Notes: generated by a model from the letters alone, not told the origin. Shown: positions 52,815-62,719, counted from the first letter of the stretch. The stretch: DNA of 64,000 nucleotides from Gp6-AA40 sp035711805 (GCA_035711805.1 DASTBV010000143.1:23528-87527), one strand, 5' to 3'. Translations and numbers: made by a program.

Positions 52815-55514
52815 GTGTCCGTCACTCCCGGCACACAGATAGGCCCGTACGAAGTCATCGCCGCCATCGGCGCGGGTGGCATGGGAGAGGTCTATCGCGC
52901 CCGTGACACGCGGCTGCACCGTGACGTCGCGCTGAAGATCCTGCCTGACGCCTTCTCGCTGGATTCCGACCGCCTCGCGCGCCTCGAACGCGAGGCGCAG
53001 GTCCTGGCCGCGCTCAATCATTCGAACATTGCCAGCATCTTCGGATTCGAGCAGGCGGGCGGCGTCTCGGCCCTCGCGCTCGAAATGGTCGAGGGCCCGA
53101 CCCTCGCCGATCGCATCGCGGAAGGACCGCTGACGGTCGAGGAAACGCTTCTCATTGCCCGACAGATTGCAGCGGCGCTCGAAGCCGCGCACGAATCGGG
53201 CATCATCCATCGCGATCTCAAGCCCGCCAACATCAAGGTCCGTCCGGACGGCACAGTGAAGGTGCTCGACTTCGGCCTGGCCAAGGTTGTCGAGAGCAGC
53301 GCGAGCACGTCAGGCTCCGCCTCGATGTCGCCGACGCTGACCACACCGGCGGTGACCGGCATCGGCACGATTATGGGCACCGCCGCGTACATGGCGCCCG
53401 AACAGGCGCGCGGTCGCATCGTGGACAAGCGCGCGGACATCTGGGCGTTCGGCTGCGTGCTGTTCGAGATGCTGACGGGCAGGCGCGCGTTCGAGGGCGG
53501 CGACGTGACCGATGTGCTCGCCTCCGTCATCAAGACGGATCCCGAATGGGAGGCGCTGCCGCCGGATCTGCCAGCCGCCGTGCGGATGACGATTCGGCAC
53601 TGCCTCATGAAGGACCCGGCGCACCGCATCCGCGACATCGGCGACGCGCGACTCGCCTTGAGCGGCGCGTTCAACACCGAGACGCCCGTGCCGACCGTGT
53701 CGCAGGTGATCGTCCCTCGTCGATCGGCGCGAACGGCCGCCACCGTCGCGATCGCGGCCGTGACGGCCGCCGCACTTGCAGCCGTCGTGACATCGCTGCT
53801 CACCAGGCCCGCGCCGCCCGCTGTCGACCGCATGGCGATCCTGCATTCCGACCCCAGCGCGCGGTTTGGCGGCGCGGCAGGCACCGACGTCGTCGTGACT
53901 CCGGACGGCCGCCATGTCGCCTACACCGCCGATACCCAAGGGGACGTGCGCCTGTATCTCCGGGCGCTCGATCAGCTTGCGCCAGCTCCCATCGCGGCCA
54001 ATATCAGGAACCCCCTCCATCTCATGATGTCGCCCGACGGCCAGTGGATTGGCTTCGGTGATCCGACCGAACAAATGATCAAGAAGGTCTCGATCAACGG
54101 CGGGCCACCACTTCAGATCGCCAACCTGCCGACCGGTGCAGGATACGTTGGCGCGGCATGGTCGCCCGACGACTCGATCATCTTCGGGACTTCTGCCGCC
54201 GGACTGATGCGGGTCGCGCCTGGCGGCACACCCGAAGCGCTCACCAAAGCCGACCAGGCCAACGGCGAGCTCGCGCACCGTTTTCCGTACTTGCTGCCGG
54301 GCGGCCGCGCGCTTCTGTTCACCATCTTTCCAAGCGACGCCCAGCCGGACAACATGCAGATTGCACTGCTCGACCTGCGCTCCCGCGAGCACCGTGTGAT
54401 CGTCCGCGGCGGCGGATTCCCGGTTTACGTAGAGTCGGGACACATCGTCTACGGCAACGCCGGAACGCTGCGCGCCGTGCGCTTCGATCTCGATCGGCTC
54501 GAGGCGCGGGGTAATCCCGTCGCGGTGGTGGAAGGCATCATCACGAAGTCCGGTGGTGCCGCCAGCTTCGCCGTCAGCGCAAACGGCACCTTGACCTACG
54601 TTGCAGGTGCGGCGGCGACCCCCAGGCGAACCGTCGTCTGGGTAGACAGGCAGGGGCGCGAGGAAGAAACGAACGTCCCGCCTCGCGCCTACGCGTACGC
54701 CCGGCTCTCGCCGGACGGCGGCCGTGTTGCGCTGGACATCCGCGACGACCAGAACGATATCTGGACGTGGGACCTGACGCGAAAGACGCTGACCCGGCTG
54801 ACGTTCACCCCGGGCATTAATCGCGCCCCCGTATGGACGCCCGACGGGACGCGGATCGCGTTTTCGATGGCGGGGATCGGCGCTGAGCCCGTGTTCATCC
54901 AGGCGGCCGACGGAAGCGGGACCCCAACACGCGTCACGCCGGACAAGGGGACCTTCATGCCAGTGTCCTTCACTCCGGACGGCAAGCAGCTGCTGCTGCA
55001 TCCGTCAGCCGCGGCGCCCTACGACCTTCAGATCGTGGACACCGAGGCGAAGACCGCGCCAACGCCGCTGCTCGCCGAGCCCCACTCCGAGTCGAATGGC
55101 GTGGTGTCGCCGGACGGCCGCTGGCTCGCTTATCAGTCGAACGAATCCGGCCGCGACGAGATCTATGTCCGCCCCTTCCCGAACGTGAACTCCGGACGAT
55201 GGCAGGTGTCGGCCGGTGGCGGCACGCGACCGCTGTGGAGCCGCGATGGTCGCGAGCTGTTCTATTACCTGCCTCCCGGCGTGATCATGGCAGCGCCGAT
55301 CGGGCCAGGCAGCTCGTTTACGCCGGGAACGCCAACCGTTGTCCTGAAAGGCACGTACCTCTCGCCGCAGACGGGCCGGATGTACGACGTGTCGCCCGAC
55401 GGCCGCCGATTCCTGCTGATCAAGGAGTCGCGCGGCGAAGGCGCCGCGCCGCCGCCGCCTCAGCTCATCGTCGTCCAGCACTGGCTCGAGGAGTTGAAGC
55501 GGCTTGTGCCGTAA
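52815..55514 (+). CDS. Membrane Ser/Thr kinase fused to TolB-like propeller
   Basis: 900 aa from GTG 52815 (MSVTPGTQIGPYEVIAAIGAGGMGEVY); the open frame upstream is a repeat-derived leader. Kinase domain about 8-280 with HRDLKPANIK and DFGLAK, TM helix near 315-335 (VAIAAVTAAALAAVVTSLL), then PD40/TolB-like blades (TPDGRHVAYTAD, SPDGQWIGFGD, SPDGGRVALDIRDD) to the end, in the periplasm. Typical Acidobacteria-type receptor kinase; the propeller probably senses a ligand. Convergent with glcD. Confidence 0.92.
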   Translation: MSVTPGTQIGPYEVIAAIGAGGMGEVYRARDTRLHRDVALKILPDAFSLDSDRLARLEREAQVLAALNHSNIASIFGFEQAGGVSALALEMVEGPTLADRIAEGPLTVEETLLIARQIAAALEAAHESGIIHRDLKPANIKVRPDGTVKVLDFGLAKVVESSASTSGSASMSPTLTTPAVTGIGTIMGTAAYMAPEQARGRIVDKRADIWAFGCVLFEMLTGRRAFEGGDVTDVLASVIKTDPEWEALPPDLPAAVRMTIRHCLMKDPAHRIRDIGDARLALSGAFNTETPVPTVSQVIVPRRSARTAATVAIAAVTAAALAAVVTSLLTRPAPPAVDRMAILHSDPSARFGGAAGTDVVVTPDGRHVAYTADTQGDVRLYLRALDQLAPAPIAANIRNPLHLMMSPDGQWIGFGDPTEQMIKKVSINGGPPLQIANLPTGAGYVGAAWSPDDSIIFGTSAAGLMRVAPGGTPEALTKADQANGELAHRFPYLLPGGRALLFTIFPSDAQPDNMQIALLDLRSREHRVIVRGGGFPVYVESGHIVYGNAGTLRAVRFDLDRLEARGNPVAVVEGIITKSGGAASFAVSANGTLTYVAGAAATPRRTVVWVDRQGREEETNVPPRAYAYARLSPDGGRVALDIRDDQNDIWTWDLTRKTLTRLTFTPGINRAPVWTPDGTRIAFSMAGIGAEPVFIQAADGSGTPTRVTPDKGTFMPVSFTPDGKQLLLHPSAAAPYDLQIVDTEAKTAPTPLLAEPHSESNGVVSPDGRWLAYQSNESGRDEIYVRPFPNVNSGRWQVSAGGGTRPLWSRDGRELFYYLPPGVIMAAPIGPGSSFTPGTPTVVLKGTYLSPQTGRMYDVSPDGRRFLLIKESRGEGAAPPPPQLIVVQHWLEELKRLVP

Positions 55515-55542
55515 GGATGCTTTTCCAACGGCCAACTCGCTG

Positions 55543-56925
55543 TTACGAGAAGATCTTGCCCGGGTTCAGGATGCCGTGCGGATCGAATGCCTGCTTGACT
55601 CGTTTGAGCAGCGCAATCTGTGCGGCGTCCAGCTCGAGCGCCAGATAGGGTGCCTTGGCGAAGCCGATGCCGTGCTCGCCGCTGATCGAGCCTTCGAGCG
55701 CGACCACGCGCTCGAAGAGGATGCGCTCGGCCTGCTTGGCCCTGGCCATTTCGCCGGCGTCATCACGGCGAATCATCAGATTCACGTGTATGTTGCCGTC
55801 CCCCGCGTGGCCGAAGCAGGCGATTCGCAAATCGAACCGGTGCCTGAGTTCGTCCACGACGTCGAAGAGCTGCGGGATGCGTCCGCGCGGAACGACCACG
55901 TCGTGATTGATCTTGAGGAGGCCGGTTGCTCGCAAGGCCAGCGAAACCTGGCGGCGGATCGTCCACAGCTCCTCGCGCTCCTCATCGCTCGCCGACTGTT
56001 TCACCTCGACGGCGCCGACCGCCGAGCAGGCGCGTGTCACCCGATCGATTTCCTCGGCGACGGCGGCGGGCGTTCCATCGCATTCGACGATCAGGACCGC
56101 TTCGCCTGAGGAAATGCGCTTTCCCGCGTACTGCTCGGCCTGACGAAGACAGTCGGCGTCGATCAGTTCAATCGCAGCCGGTACAACACGTTCGGTGAGC
56201 AGCGCGGTGACGGCGTCCACCGCCTGGGGCACGTTCCGAAAGGAAGCCGCCAGCGTCGCACGCGCGGGCGGTCTGGGTATCAGCCGCAGGGTGATCTTCG
56301 TGATGATGGCCAGCGTGCCTTCGGACCCGACCAGCAGCTGCGTCAGGTCGTAGCCGACGACGTTCTTTACGGCCTTCGAGCCGGTGTGAATGACTTCTCC
56401 ACCAGGCAGTACAGCCTCGAGCGCCAGGACGTACCGCTTCGTCGTGCCGTATTTGAACGCCCGTGGACCACCGGCGCACTCGGCGACGTTTCCGCCGATC
56501 GACGATGTTTCCAGGCTTGCGGGATCCGGCGGATAAAACAGTCCCACGGCCTCGACGGCGCGCTGAAGATCGCCGGTGATCACGTGTGGTTCGACGACGG
56601 CCAGCAGGTTGATTTCGTCGATCTCGAGAATGCGATTGAGGCGCTCCATCGAGAGCACGACGCCGCCGCGCGTCGGCACGGCGCCGCCTGTATAACCGGT
56701 GCCCGCGCCCCGTACGACCAGCGGCACGCGGTGTTCGTGGCAGAGCCGCGCAATCGTCGAGATCTCCCCGGTACTGTTCGGGAGGACGACGAGATCAGGA
56801 GGCGCGCCGATGCCCAAGGCATCGGCGGCGTAGAGTTCGAGGTTCCGCGGTTCGTCGAGGACGCGCTCGCCGAGCGCGTCCCGCAGTTGATGTACGAAGC
56901 CTTCAGGAAGCGGATGCGCCGTCAG
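55543..56925 (-). CDS. glcD: FAD-linked oxidase, GlcD-like, apparent CTG start
   Basis: About 460 aa flavoprotein related to glycolate oxidase GlcD and D-lactate dehydrogenases. FAD/PCMH motifs GAGTGYTGGAVP and TSSIGGNVAECAGGP are intact; the C-terminal domain has ACFGHAGDGNIHVNL and SGEHGIG. The first usual start (TTG 56817) would remove about 36 residues (HPLPEGFVHQLRDALGERV, NLELYAADALG) that fit the family. No ATG, GTG or TTG exists upstream in frame; a CTG at 56925 overlaps the aspC stop as CTGA with an AAGGCGAG before it, so CTG is the best start. Confidence 0.85.
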   Translation of the reverse strand: MTAHPLPEGFVHQLRDALGERVLDEPRNLELYAADALGIGAPPDLVVLPNSTGEISTIARLCHEHRVPLVVRGAGTGYTGGAVPTRGGVVLSMERLNRILEIDEINLLAVVEPHVITGDLQRAVEAVGLFYPPDPASLETSSIGGNVAECAGGPRAFKYGTTKRYVLALEAVLPGGEVIHTGSKAVKNVVGYDLTQLLVGSEGTLAIITKITLRLIPRPPARATLAASFRNVPQAVDAVTALLTERVVPAAIELIDADCLRQAEQYAGKRISSGEAVLIVECDGTPAAVAEEIDRVTRACSAVGAVEVKQSASDEEREELWTIRRQVSLALRATGLLKINHDVVVPRGRIPQLFDVVDELRHRFDLRIACFGHAGDGNIHVNLMIRRDDAGEMARAKQAERILFERVVALEGSISGEHGIGFAKAPYLALELDAAQIALLKRVKQAFDPHGILNPGKIFS

Positions 56926-58118
56926 CGTGCGCTCGCCTTTGCCGGTTGCAGCGAGTCGGCAAACCGCAGCATGCGGTCGGCGCCCTCACGCAGCCGTTCC
57001 ATCGACGTCGCATAGGAGATGCGCAGATAGCCCGGCGCGTCGAACGCTTCGCCCGGGGTGACGACGACGTGCTCCTTCTCGAGCAGCTGCGAGGCAAATT
57101 CCAGCGACGAACTGACGCGATCCGTCAGCAGACCGCTGATATTCGGGAACAGATAGAACGCGCCCTTCGGCTTCAGGCACTGAATCGCGGGGTTCGCGGT
57201 CAGCCAGCCGTGGATGCTGTCGCGGCGGCGGCGGAACTCGTCGCGCATCGTGGCAACGGGCTGCTGCGATCCCGTCAGCGCGGCGACCATTGCCTTCTGC
57301 GTCACCGACGTGATGTTCGACGTCGTCTGTCCCTGAATGGTGTTGAAGATCTTCGTCAGGCTGGCAGGCGCAATCGTCCACCCTGCCCGCCACCCGGTCA
57401 TGGCGTACGCCTTCGAGGCGGAGCACGCCAGCACGGTCCTGTCGCGATGGCGATCGAACAGCACCTTCGGCAGGTTGTGCGGCACGTCCTCGTAGATCAG
57501 GTGCTCGTAGCACAGATCCACGACGATCCAGATGCCCCGCTTCGCGGCAGCATCGGCAATCGCGGCAGCGGCCGCTTCGTCGATCAGCGCACCCGTCGGG
57601 TTGTTCGGGGTGTTGAGAATGATCGCCTTGGTCTTCGGCGTGATGGCAGCGAGCACCTTATCCGCATGAACGGCGAACGAGTCCTGCCAGTTGGTGTGAA
57701 CAATGACCGGCGTGGCCTCGACCAGCTTGACCTGTTCGGGGATCGTCGGCCAGAACGGCGCGTGCGTGATGACCTCGTCGCCCTTGTTGAGCAGTGCCAG
57801 CGCCGCGTTGAACAGCGCCTGTTTGCCGCCGAACGTCATCAGGACCTCGGCCGGCGTCACGCCGATACCGTAGTCCTCCTTGTATCGCGCGCAGATCGCT
57901 TCCCGCAGCTCCGGAATTCCCGCCACTGCGGTATAGCGCGTGAAGTTCTGGTCGAGCGCGTCCTTCGCCGCCTCCTTGATGTGGTCCGGGGTCGGAAAAT
58001 CCGGCTCGCCGACGCTGAAGTCCACCACGTCGTGCCCGGCGCGGCGGAGCCGCTCGGCTTCGGCCGCCACTTTCATGGTGGCCGATTCGGAGACCTGCGC
58101 TAACCGTTCTGCGAACAT
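56922..58118 (-). CDS. Class I PLP-dependent aminotransferase (aspartate-type)
   Basis: 398 aa. PLP-binding Lys in SASKAYAMTGWRAGW, with TPNNPTG, YTAVAGIPELREAI and the late Arg in YLRISYA. Close to AspC/AAT subgroup Ib aspartate aminotransferases of amino-acid metabolism. The ATG at 58118 and an adjacent GTG (58121) are both served by AAGGAGAG. Its stop overlaps the CTG start of glcD. Precise substrate is not fixed by sequence. Confidence 0.9.
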   Translation of the reverse strand: MFAERLAQVSESATMKVAAEAERLRRAGHDVVDFSVGEPDFPTPDHIKEAAKDALDQNFTRYTAVAGIPELREAICARYKEDYGIGVTPAEVLMTFGGKQALFNAALALLNKGDEVITHAPFWPTIPEQVKLVEATPVIVHTNWQDSFAVHADKVLAAITPKTKAIILNTPNNPTGALIDEAAAAAIADAAAKRGIWIVVDLCYEHLIYEDVPHNLPKVLFDRHRDRTVLACSASKAYAMTGWRAGWTIAPASLTKIFNTIQGQTTSNITSVTQKAMVAALTGSQQPVATMRDEFRRRRDSIHGWLTANPAIQCLKPKGAFYLFPNISGLLTDRVSSSLEFASQLLEKEHVVVTPGEAFDAPGYLRISYATSMERLREGADRMLRFADSLQPAKASAR

Positions 58119-58139
58119 CACCCTAGTCTCTCCTTGGGC

Positions 58140-58667
58140 TTACGCCCCCTGGACTCCTACTCCCTGCTTCTTCCGCATCCACTCTTCGACGATCGGCGGC
58201 ACCAGGCCGCGGACTTCCCCACCGAGACTGAAGACCTCTTTGATCAGCCGCGAGCTCAGATACGTGTACTGCTCGGCCGGCATCATGAACACCGTTTCGA
58301 GCGTCGGCTCGAGGTGGCGGTTCATCAAGGCCATCTGGAATTCGTACTCGAAGTCCGACACCGCTCGAAGACCACGCACGATCGCGCTGGCCCGCTTGCG
58401 CCGGGCGTAGTCGACGAGAAGCCCGGCGAAGGTGTCGACCTCGACGTTCGGATACTCGCGAAACACCTGGCGAATGATCTCGACGCGCTCCGGCGGCGTG
58501 AAGAGCGGGTTCTTCTCCGGATTCACGAGCACGGCGATCAGCACCCGCTCGAACAGATGGGCACTGCGCAGCACGATGTCGACGTGCCCGTTGGTCAGCG
58601 GGTCGAATGACCCGGGAAAGAGCGCCAGCCGCCCGGTCGGCGGATCATCCCTGCGATCGAATGGCAT
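58140..58667 (-). CDS. coaD: Phosphopantetheine adenylyltransferase
   Basis: 175 aa; nucleotidyltransferase motif GSFDPLTNGHVDI (about 19-31), and SSRLIKEVFSLGG near the C-terminus with VRGLRAVSDFEYEFQM. Transfers AMP to 4'-phosphopantetheine in CoA synthesis. rsmD lies upstream on the same strand, an order common in many bacteria. Slightly longer N-terminus than typical. Confidence 0.95.
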   Translation of the reverse strand: MPFDRRDDPPTGRLALFPGSFDPLTNGHVDIVLRSAHLFERVLIAVLVNPEKNPLFTPPERVEIIRQVFREYPNVEVDTFAGLLVDYARRKRASAIVRGLRAVSDFEYEFQMALMNRHLEPTLETVFMMPAEQYTYLSSRLIKEVFSLGGEVRGLVPPIVEEWMRKKQGVGVQGA

Positions 58668-58711
58668 CTGCAGATCCTGATTTTAAGCTGATGGCACCCC
58701 CGGAGGGGGCC

Positions 58712-59248
58712 CTATGAGACCGACCGGGTGAAAAAGGTGAGCGTGCTGTCGCCGGACTTCACGTCGCGAATGCGCGTCAGCGTTGGGGGAACCGCCGGCT
58801 CGCGGCGCGTGGGACGTTCCAGGACCACCAGGCCTCCGGGCGTCAGCGCCCCGGCGGCTGCGTCGAGCGCCTCGTAGCTGTCGTGGCCGTACGGCGGGTC
58901 GAGCCAGATCACGTCGAACGCCGCGGTGTGTCTCCGCAGCACCGTCGCGACGTCGCCGGTCTCGATCGTCACGTCCGCCGCCGCGCCGCAGGCGCTGACG
59001 TTGGCTGCGGTCAGGGCGGCCGCGCGGCGATCGTTATCGACGAACGTGACGTGGGCAGCGCCCCGGCTGAGCGCTTCGACGCCGACGGCTCCGGTTCCGG
59101 CGAAGCCATCGACGACTCGCGCGCCCTCGATGCGCGCCGCGAGGATGTTGAAGAGCGTCTCGCGAAGCTTGTCCGAGGTTGGCCGCAGCCCTTCCCATGT
59201 TGGAGGTTTCAGTCGCCTTCCCTTGAATCGACCGGCGATCACCCGCAT
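58712..59248 (-). CDS. rsmD: 16S rRNA (guanine-966-N2)-methyltransferase
   Basis: 178 aa. Begins MRVIAGRFKGRRL; RPTSDKLRETLFNIL and the SAM-binding FAGTGAVGVEALSRGA match RsmD, and the catalytic DPPY is in WLDPPYGHDSY. Methylates G966 of 16S rRNA. Located downstream of recG and upstream of coaD. The gap to coaD contains a short GC hairpin (CCCCCGGAGGGGG). Confidence 0.94.
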   Translation of the reverse strand: MRVIAGRFKGRRLKPPTWEGLRPTSDKLRETLFNILAARIEGARVVDGFAGTGAVGVEALSRGAAHVTFVDNDRRAAALTAANVSACGAAADVTIETGDVATVLRRHTAAFDVIWLDPPYGHDSYEALDAAAGALTPGGLVVLERPTRREPAVPPTLTRIRDVKSGDSTLTFFTRSVS

Positions 59249-59257
59249 TGAACCACG

Positions 59258-61360
59258 TCACCCCACCTCGATCAGCCCGAACTGATCCTGCCAGCGCTCC
59301 TGCACGAACGACATCAACGCGGGCGTGAGACCGCCGGACTCGACCAGGTGCCGCGCTTCGCGGTGCGCGTCCTCCATGAGGTCGCGGTCGCGGACCAGGT
59401 CGCCGGTGCGGAGCCTGGGCATCCCCGACTGCCGCGTTCCGAAGAAGTCGCCCGGGCCGCGCAGCTCGAGATCCCGTTCTGCGATGACGAACCCGTCGCT
59501 CGTAGCGGACATGGCTTTCAGCCGCTCCCTCGCGTCGTCCGTCCATGGCGCCTGGTACAGCAGAATGCAGTGCGATTCCCACGGTCCGCGGCCGACGCGT
59601 CCGCGCAGCTGATGGAGCTGGGAGAGGCCGAAGCGTTCGGCGTGCTCGACGACCATGATCGACGCGTTCGGCACGTCCACCCCTACCTCGACGACGGTCG
59701 TCGAGACGAGAATGTGCAGCTGCCCCTGCGCGAACGCGTGCATCACGCGCTCCTTCGCCTCGTCTTTCATGCGTCCGTGCAGCAGCGCCACGCGATACGC
59801 GGGAAACACGTCCGCCTGCAGGTGGTCCGCCATTTCGGTGGCGGACTTGAGATCGATCTTCTCGGACTCCTCGATCAGCGGATAGATGATGTACGCCTGC
59901 CGGCCGGCGTCGAGCTGCTCGCGAATCAGCTGATAGATCTCGTCGCGCCGCGATTCCGGCTTGACCCAGGTGCGAACCGGCTTCCGGCCCGGCGGCAAGT
60001 CCGTAATCTTCGACACATCCAGCTCGCTGTAGTCGGTCAGCGCCAGCGTTCGCGGGATTGGCGTCGCCGTCATCAGGAGCACGTCCGGACGCAGCCCCTT
60101 GGCGCGCAGCGCTGCGCGCTGCGCCACGCCGAATCGATGCTGCTCGTCGATGACGACCAGTCCGAGCTTGTGGAATTTGATCTTCTCCTGCACCAGCGCA
60201 TGGGTGCCGACGACCAGATGGGTCGTGCCGCGTTCGATGTGCGACAGCAGCGTGTGCTTGTGCAGTCCGGGAGTGCTGCCGGTCAGCAGATCCACACGGA
60301 AGCGCGATGAGGCCAGCAGCCGCGCGATGTTGCCGTAGTGCTGGGCCGCCAGGATCTCCGTCGGCGCCATGAATGCCACCTGCAGGCCGTTCTCCATGGC
60401 GACGATTGCCGCCAGCAGCGCAACGATCGTCTTGCCGGCACCGACGTCGCCCTGCAGCAGCCGATGCATCGGCGGCGGGCGGAGCATGTCGTCGACGATC
60501 TCCTTGAGCGAGCTTTTCTGTCCCGCCGTGAGCTTGAACGGCAGCACCGCAGCCGCCGAGGCGCGAATCCGGTCGTCCACCTTCGGCACAAACGGCTTCA
60601 GCTCGATGCTCCCGGCCTGCCGCCGCCACGCGTGCCCCAACTGGTAGAGGAAGAACTCTTCGAAGATCAGCCGGCGCTGCGCCGGCGTGCGGAACGCGTT
60701 CAGCGTGGCGACCGATTCTTCGTTCGGCGGAAAATGTGCGGCTTCGAGCGCGACGCGGCGCGGCGCAAGGGCCGCGCGCCGGCGCAGTTCCTCGGGTAGC
60801 GCATCCGGTATGTCCTGCGGGAGAAGGTCGAGCGCCTGCCGGACGAGCCGCCGCTGCATGTTCGGCGTCACGGTGCCGCTCTTCTCGTAGAACGGGACAA
60901 TCCGTCCGGTGTGGATGCTGCCGAGCGAATCTCCGGCGCCGTCGCCGGACACGATCTCGTATTCGGGATTCATGAAGTGGAGTCCCGACGAATCGAGCTT
61001 CACGTCCCCGAAGACGACGATCTGCAGGTGCGGCTTGAGGATGTCGGCGAGGAACGCCTGGTTCATCCACGTGCACCGGATGGCGCCGCTCGAATCGCCG
61101 AGCACGACGTGAAAGATCCGGAACCCGCGGCGGCGGGTCGTTGCCAGGTTGGCCGACTTGATGTCGCCGAGAACGGCGGCCTTCTGCCCGGGCCGCAGCG
61201 AGGCGATCGGCTGCATGCGGCTGCGGTCTTCGTAGCGGAACGGAAGGCGGTAGAGAAGGTCCTCGACGGTGACCAGGCCGGCGCGTTTCAGATCCGCGGC
61301 CTTGCGCGGGCCGACCCCTTTCAGGAACTGAAGCGGGGTGGCAAGAACGTCATCGCGCAC
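59258..61360 (-). CDS. recG: ATP-dependent DNA helicase RecG
   Basis: 700 aa; N-terminal wedge domain, helicase motifs I (GDVGAGKT), DEQHRFG and motif VI QLRGRVGRG are intact, and the C-terminal region ends FGLIEVG. Processes stalled forks and Holliday junctions. GTG start at 61360, 10 nt upstream of rsmD. Full family length. Confidence 0.96.
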   Translation of the reverse strand: MRDDVLATPLQFLKGVGPRKAADLKRAGLVTVEDLLYRLPFRYEDRSRMQPIASLRPGQKAAVLGDIKSANLATTRRRGFRIFHVVLGDSSGAIRCTWMNQAFLADILKPHLQIVVFGDVKLDSSGLHFMNPEYEIVSGDGAGDSLGSIHTGRIVPFYEKSGTVTPNMQRRLVRQALDLLPQDIPDALPEELRRRAALAPRRVALEAAHFPPNEESVATLNAFRTPAQRRLIFEEFFLYQLGHAWRRQAGSIELKPFVPKVDDRIRASAAAVLPFKLTAGQKSSLKEIVDDMLRPPPMHRLLQGDVGAGKTIVALLAAIVAMENGLQVAFMAPTEILAAQHYGNIARLLASSRFRVDLLTGSTPGLHKHTLLSHIERGTTHLVVGTHALVQEKIKFHKLGLVVIDEQHRFGVAQRAALRAKGLRPDVLLMTATPIPRTLALTDYSELDVSKITDLPPGRKPVRTWVKPESRRDEIYQLIREQLDAGRQAYIIYPLIEESEKIDLKSATEMADHLQADVFPAYRVALLHGRMKDEAKERVMHAFAQGQLHILVSTTVVEVGVDVPNASIMVVEHAERFGLSQLHQLRGRVGRGPWESHCILLYQAPWTDDARERLKAMSATSDGFVIAERDLELRGPGDFFGTRQSGMPRLRTGDLVRDRDLMEDAHREARHLVESGGLTPALMSFVQERWQDQFGLIEVG

Positions 61361-61374
61361 TCACAGCACCACCC

Positions 61375-61962
61375 TCATTGCATGATGAGGGCCTGCCCCT
61401 GGCCGACGTCGATCTGCTTGATGTTCGCGGGCAGCGCGAAGGGCTCGTCCAGCCGGATGCCGTTGGGCCGATCTTCGTTGCGCGTGTAGTGCGTGACGAT
61501 TTCCTGGACGAGAAACTTCGGCACCGGCACGCCGGAGATCTCCGCGGACTGCAGGTCGAACTGCCCGCGTCCGTCTTTCGTGCGCAGCACGCCGCTCAAC
61601 GCGATCGGCATCGTGCCGCCAAGAAGCTTCCACAAGCCGGTGCGGCTCTTGGCGATGTCGTCGAGATCGACCGTCACGACGCCCAGCATCTTCCCGTTGC
61701 CGACTGCTGTGACCTTCGGATTCTTCACGCCGGCCGGCAGCAGGACCGGCGCCCGGTAGACGAACCACGAATTGACCTCGCCTTCCGTCACCGTGGTCCG
61801 GCGCGACGACTTGGGTGATTCCGCCGCATGCTGCTTGATGATGGCCAGCTTCTTGGCGAACGAGTCGGCCTGTGGCCGGGAGGTGTTGGCGGCCTCAGCC
61901 GTAACGAGCAAAGCCAGCAGCGCACAGGAGGTGATGGCGGTGAAACGCAGGGAAACGCTCAT
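61375..61962 (-). CDS. Secreted hypothetical protein
   Basis: 195 aa with a signal peptide (FTAITSCALLALLVTAEA) and a mature part that is soluble, without obvious motifs apart from repeated charged/hydrophobic strands (VTEGEVNSWFVYRAP, NPKVTAVGNGKMLGVVTVD). Looks like a small beta-rich periplasmic protein. 14 nt before recG on the same strand. Divergent from lexA. Confidence 0.7.
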   Translation of the reverse strand: MSVSLRFTAITSCALLALLVTAEAANTSRPQADSFAKKLAIIKQHAAESPKSSRRTTVTEGEVNSWFVYRAPVLLPAGVKNPKVTAVGNGKMLGVVTVDLDDIAKSRTGLWKLLGGTMPIALSGVLRTKDGRGQFDLQSAEISGVPVPKFLVQEIVTHYTRNEDRPNGIRLDEPFALPANIKQIDVGQGQALIMQ

Positions 61963-62004
61963 ATACGGAGTCCCCCAGGGGCCGGCTTTTGTGAGTCTAA
62001 CAGG

Positions 62005-62033
62005 TTGTTCTTCGCCTTATGTTCGCATATAGT
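62005..62033 (+). promoter_or_regulatory. Promoter upstream of lexA
   Basis: TTGTTC (62005-62010) and TATAGT (62028-62033) are 17 bp apart, about 78 nt upstream of the lexA GTG. GTTCGC overlaps the -10 spacer (62021-62026) and is half of a GAAC/GTTC-type SOS box, but the partner half was not found. Confidence 0.5.
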
Positions 62034-62111
62034 AGCGCCCGGCTCTGCTGATTACGCCACCACGGCGTATCCGGGTGCACACACGGACAACGCAGCGGAG
62101 GGAGGACTGCG

Positions 62112-62717
62112 GTGCTACCTCTGACAAAACGACAGCGGGAAATCCTCGACTATCTCAACGAGTTCATCCAGCAGCACGGCTACGCGCCGAGCCTCGAGGA
62201 AATCGGCCGTCGCTTCAACCTGTCGTCGCTCGCAACCGTCCACAAGCATCTCACCAATCTGCAGGAAAAAGGATTCATTCGCCGGGCCTGGAACCGGAGC
62301 CGATCGGTTGAACTGGTGCCGGCCCGCACCGGTGGCCGGGCGCTCGACCTGCCGCTGCTCGGCTTCGTCGCCGCCGGCGCGCCGATCGAAGCCGTTCCCG
62401 GCACTGAAACCATTGCCGTGCCGGAAGCGCTGGCCGGCAAGCGCGACAGCTACGTGCTGCGCGTCAAGGGCGATTCGATGATCGACGAGCAGATCCGAGA
62501 CGGCGATTTCGTCATCATCGAGGACCGCAAGTCCGCCGATAACGGCGAAATGGTCATCGCGCTGGTTGGCGGCAGCGACGTCACCCTCAAGAAGATCTAC
62601 CGGGAGAACGGGCGCGTCCGTCTCCAGCCCGCGAATCCGACGATGCAGCCGCTCTTCGTTGACCCGGACCAGGTGCAGGTACAGGGTGTCGTCGTCGGCG
62701 TTATGAGAAAGTACTAG
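62112..62717 (+). CDS. lexA: LexA SOS repressor
   Basis: 201 aa, GTG start. N-terminal winged HTH (TKRQREILDYLNEFIQQHGY), cleavage site Ala88-Gly89 in FVAAGAPIEA, catalytic Ser122 (GDSM) and Lys160 (TLKKIY). Self-cleaves when RecA filaments form, derepressing SOS genes. The downstream DUF3467 gene begins 2 nt after its stop. Confidence 0.96.
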   Translation: MLPLTKRQREILDYLNEFIQQHGYAPSLEEIGRRFNLSSLATVHKHLTNLQEKGFIRRAWNRSRSVELVPARTGGRALDLPLLGFVAAGAPIEAVPGTETIAVPEALAGKRDSYVLRVKGDSMIDEQIRDGDFVIIEDRKSADNGEMVIALVGGSDVTLKKIYRENGRVRLQPANPTMQPLFVDPDQVQVQGVVVGVMRKY

Positions 62718-62719
62718 GC

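Noticed and set aside
61963..62111. Clear SOS box at lexA
   Set aside because: Only a half-site (GTTCGC) near the -10 was found.
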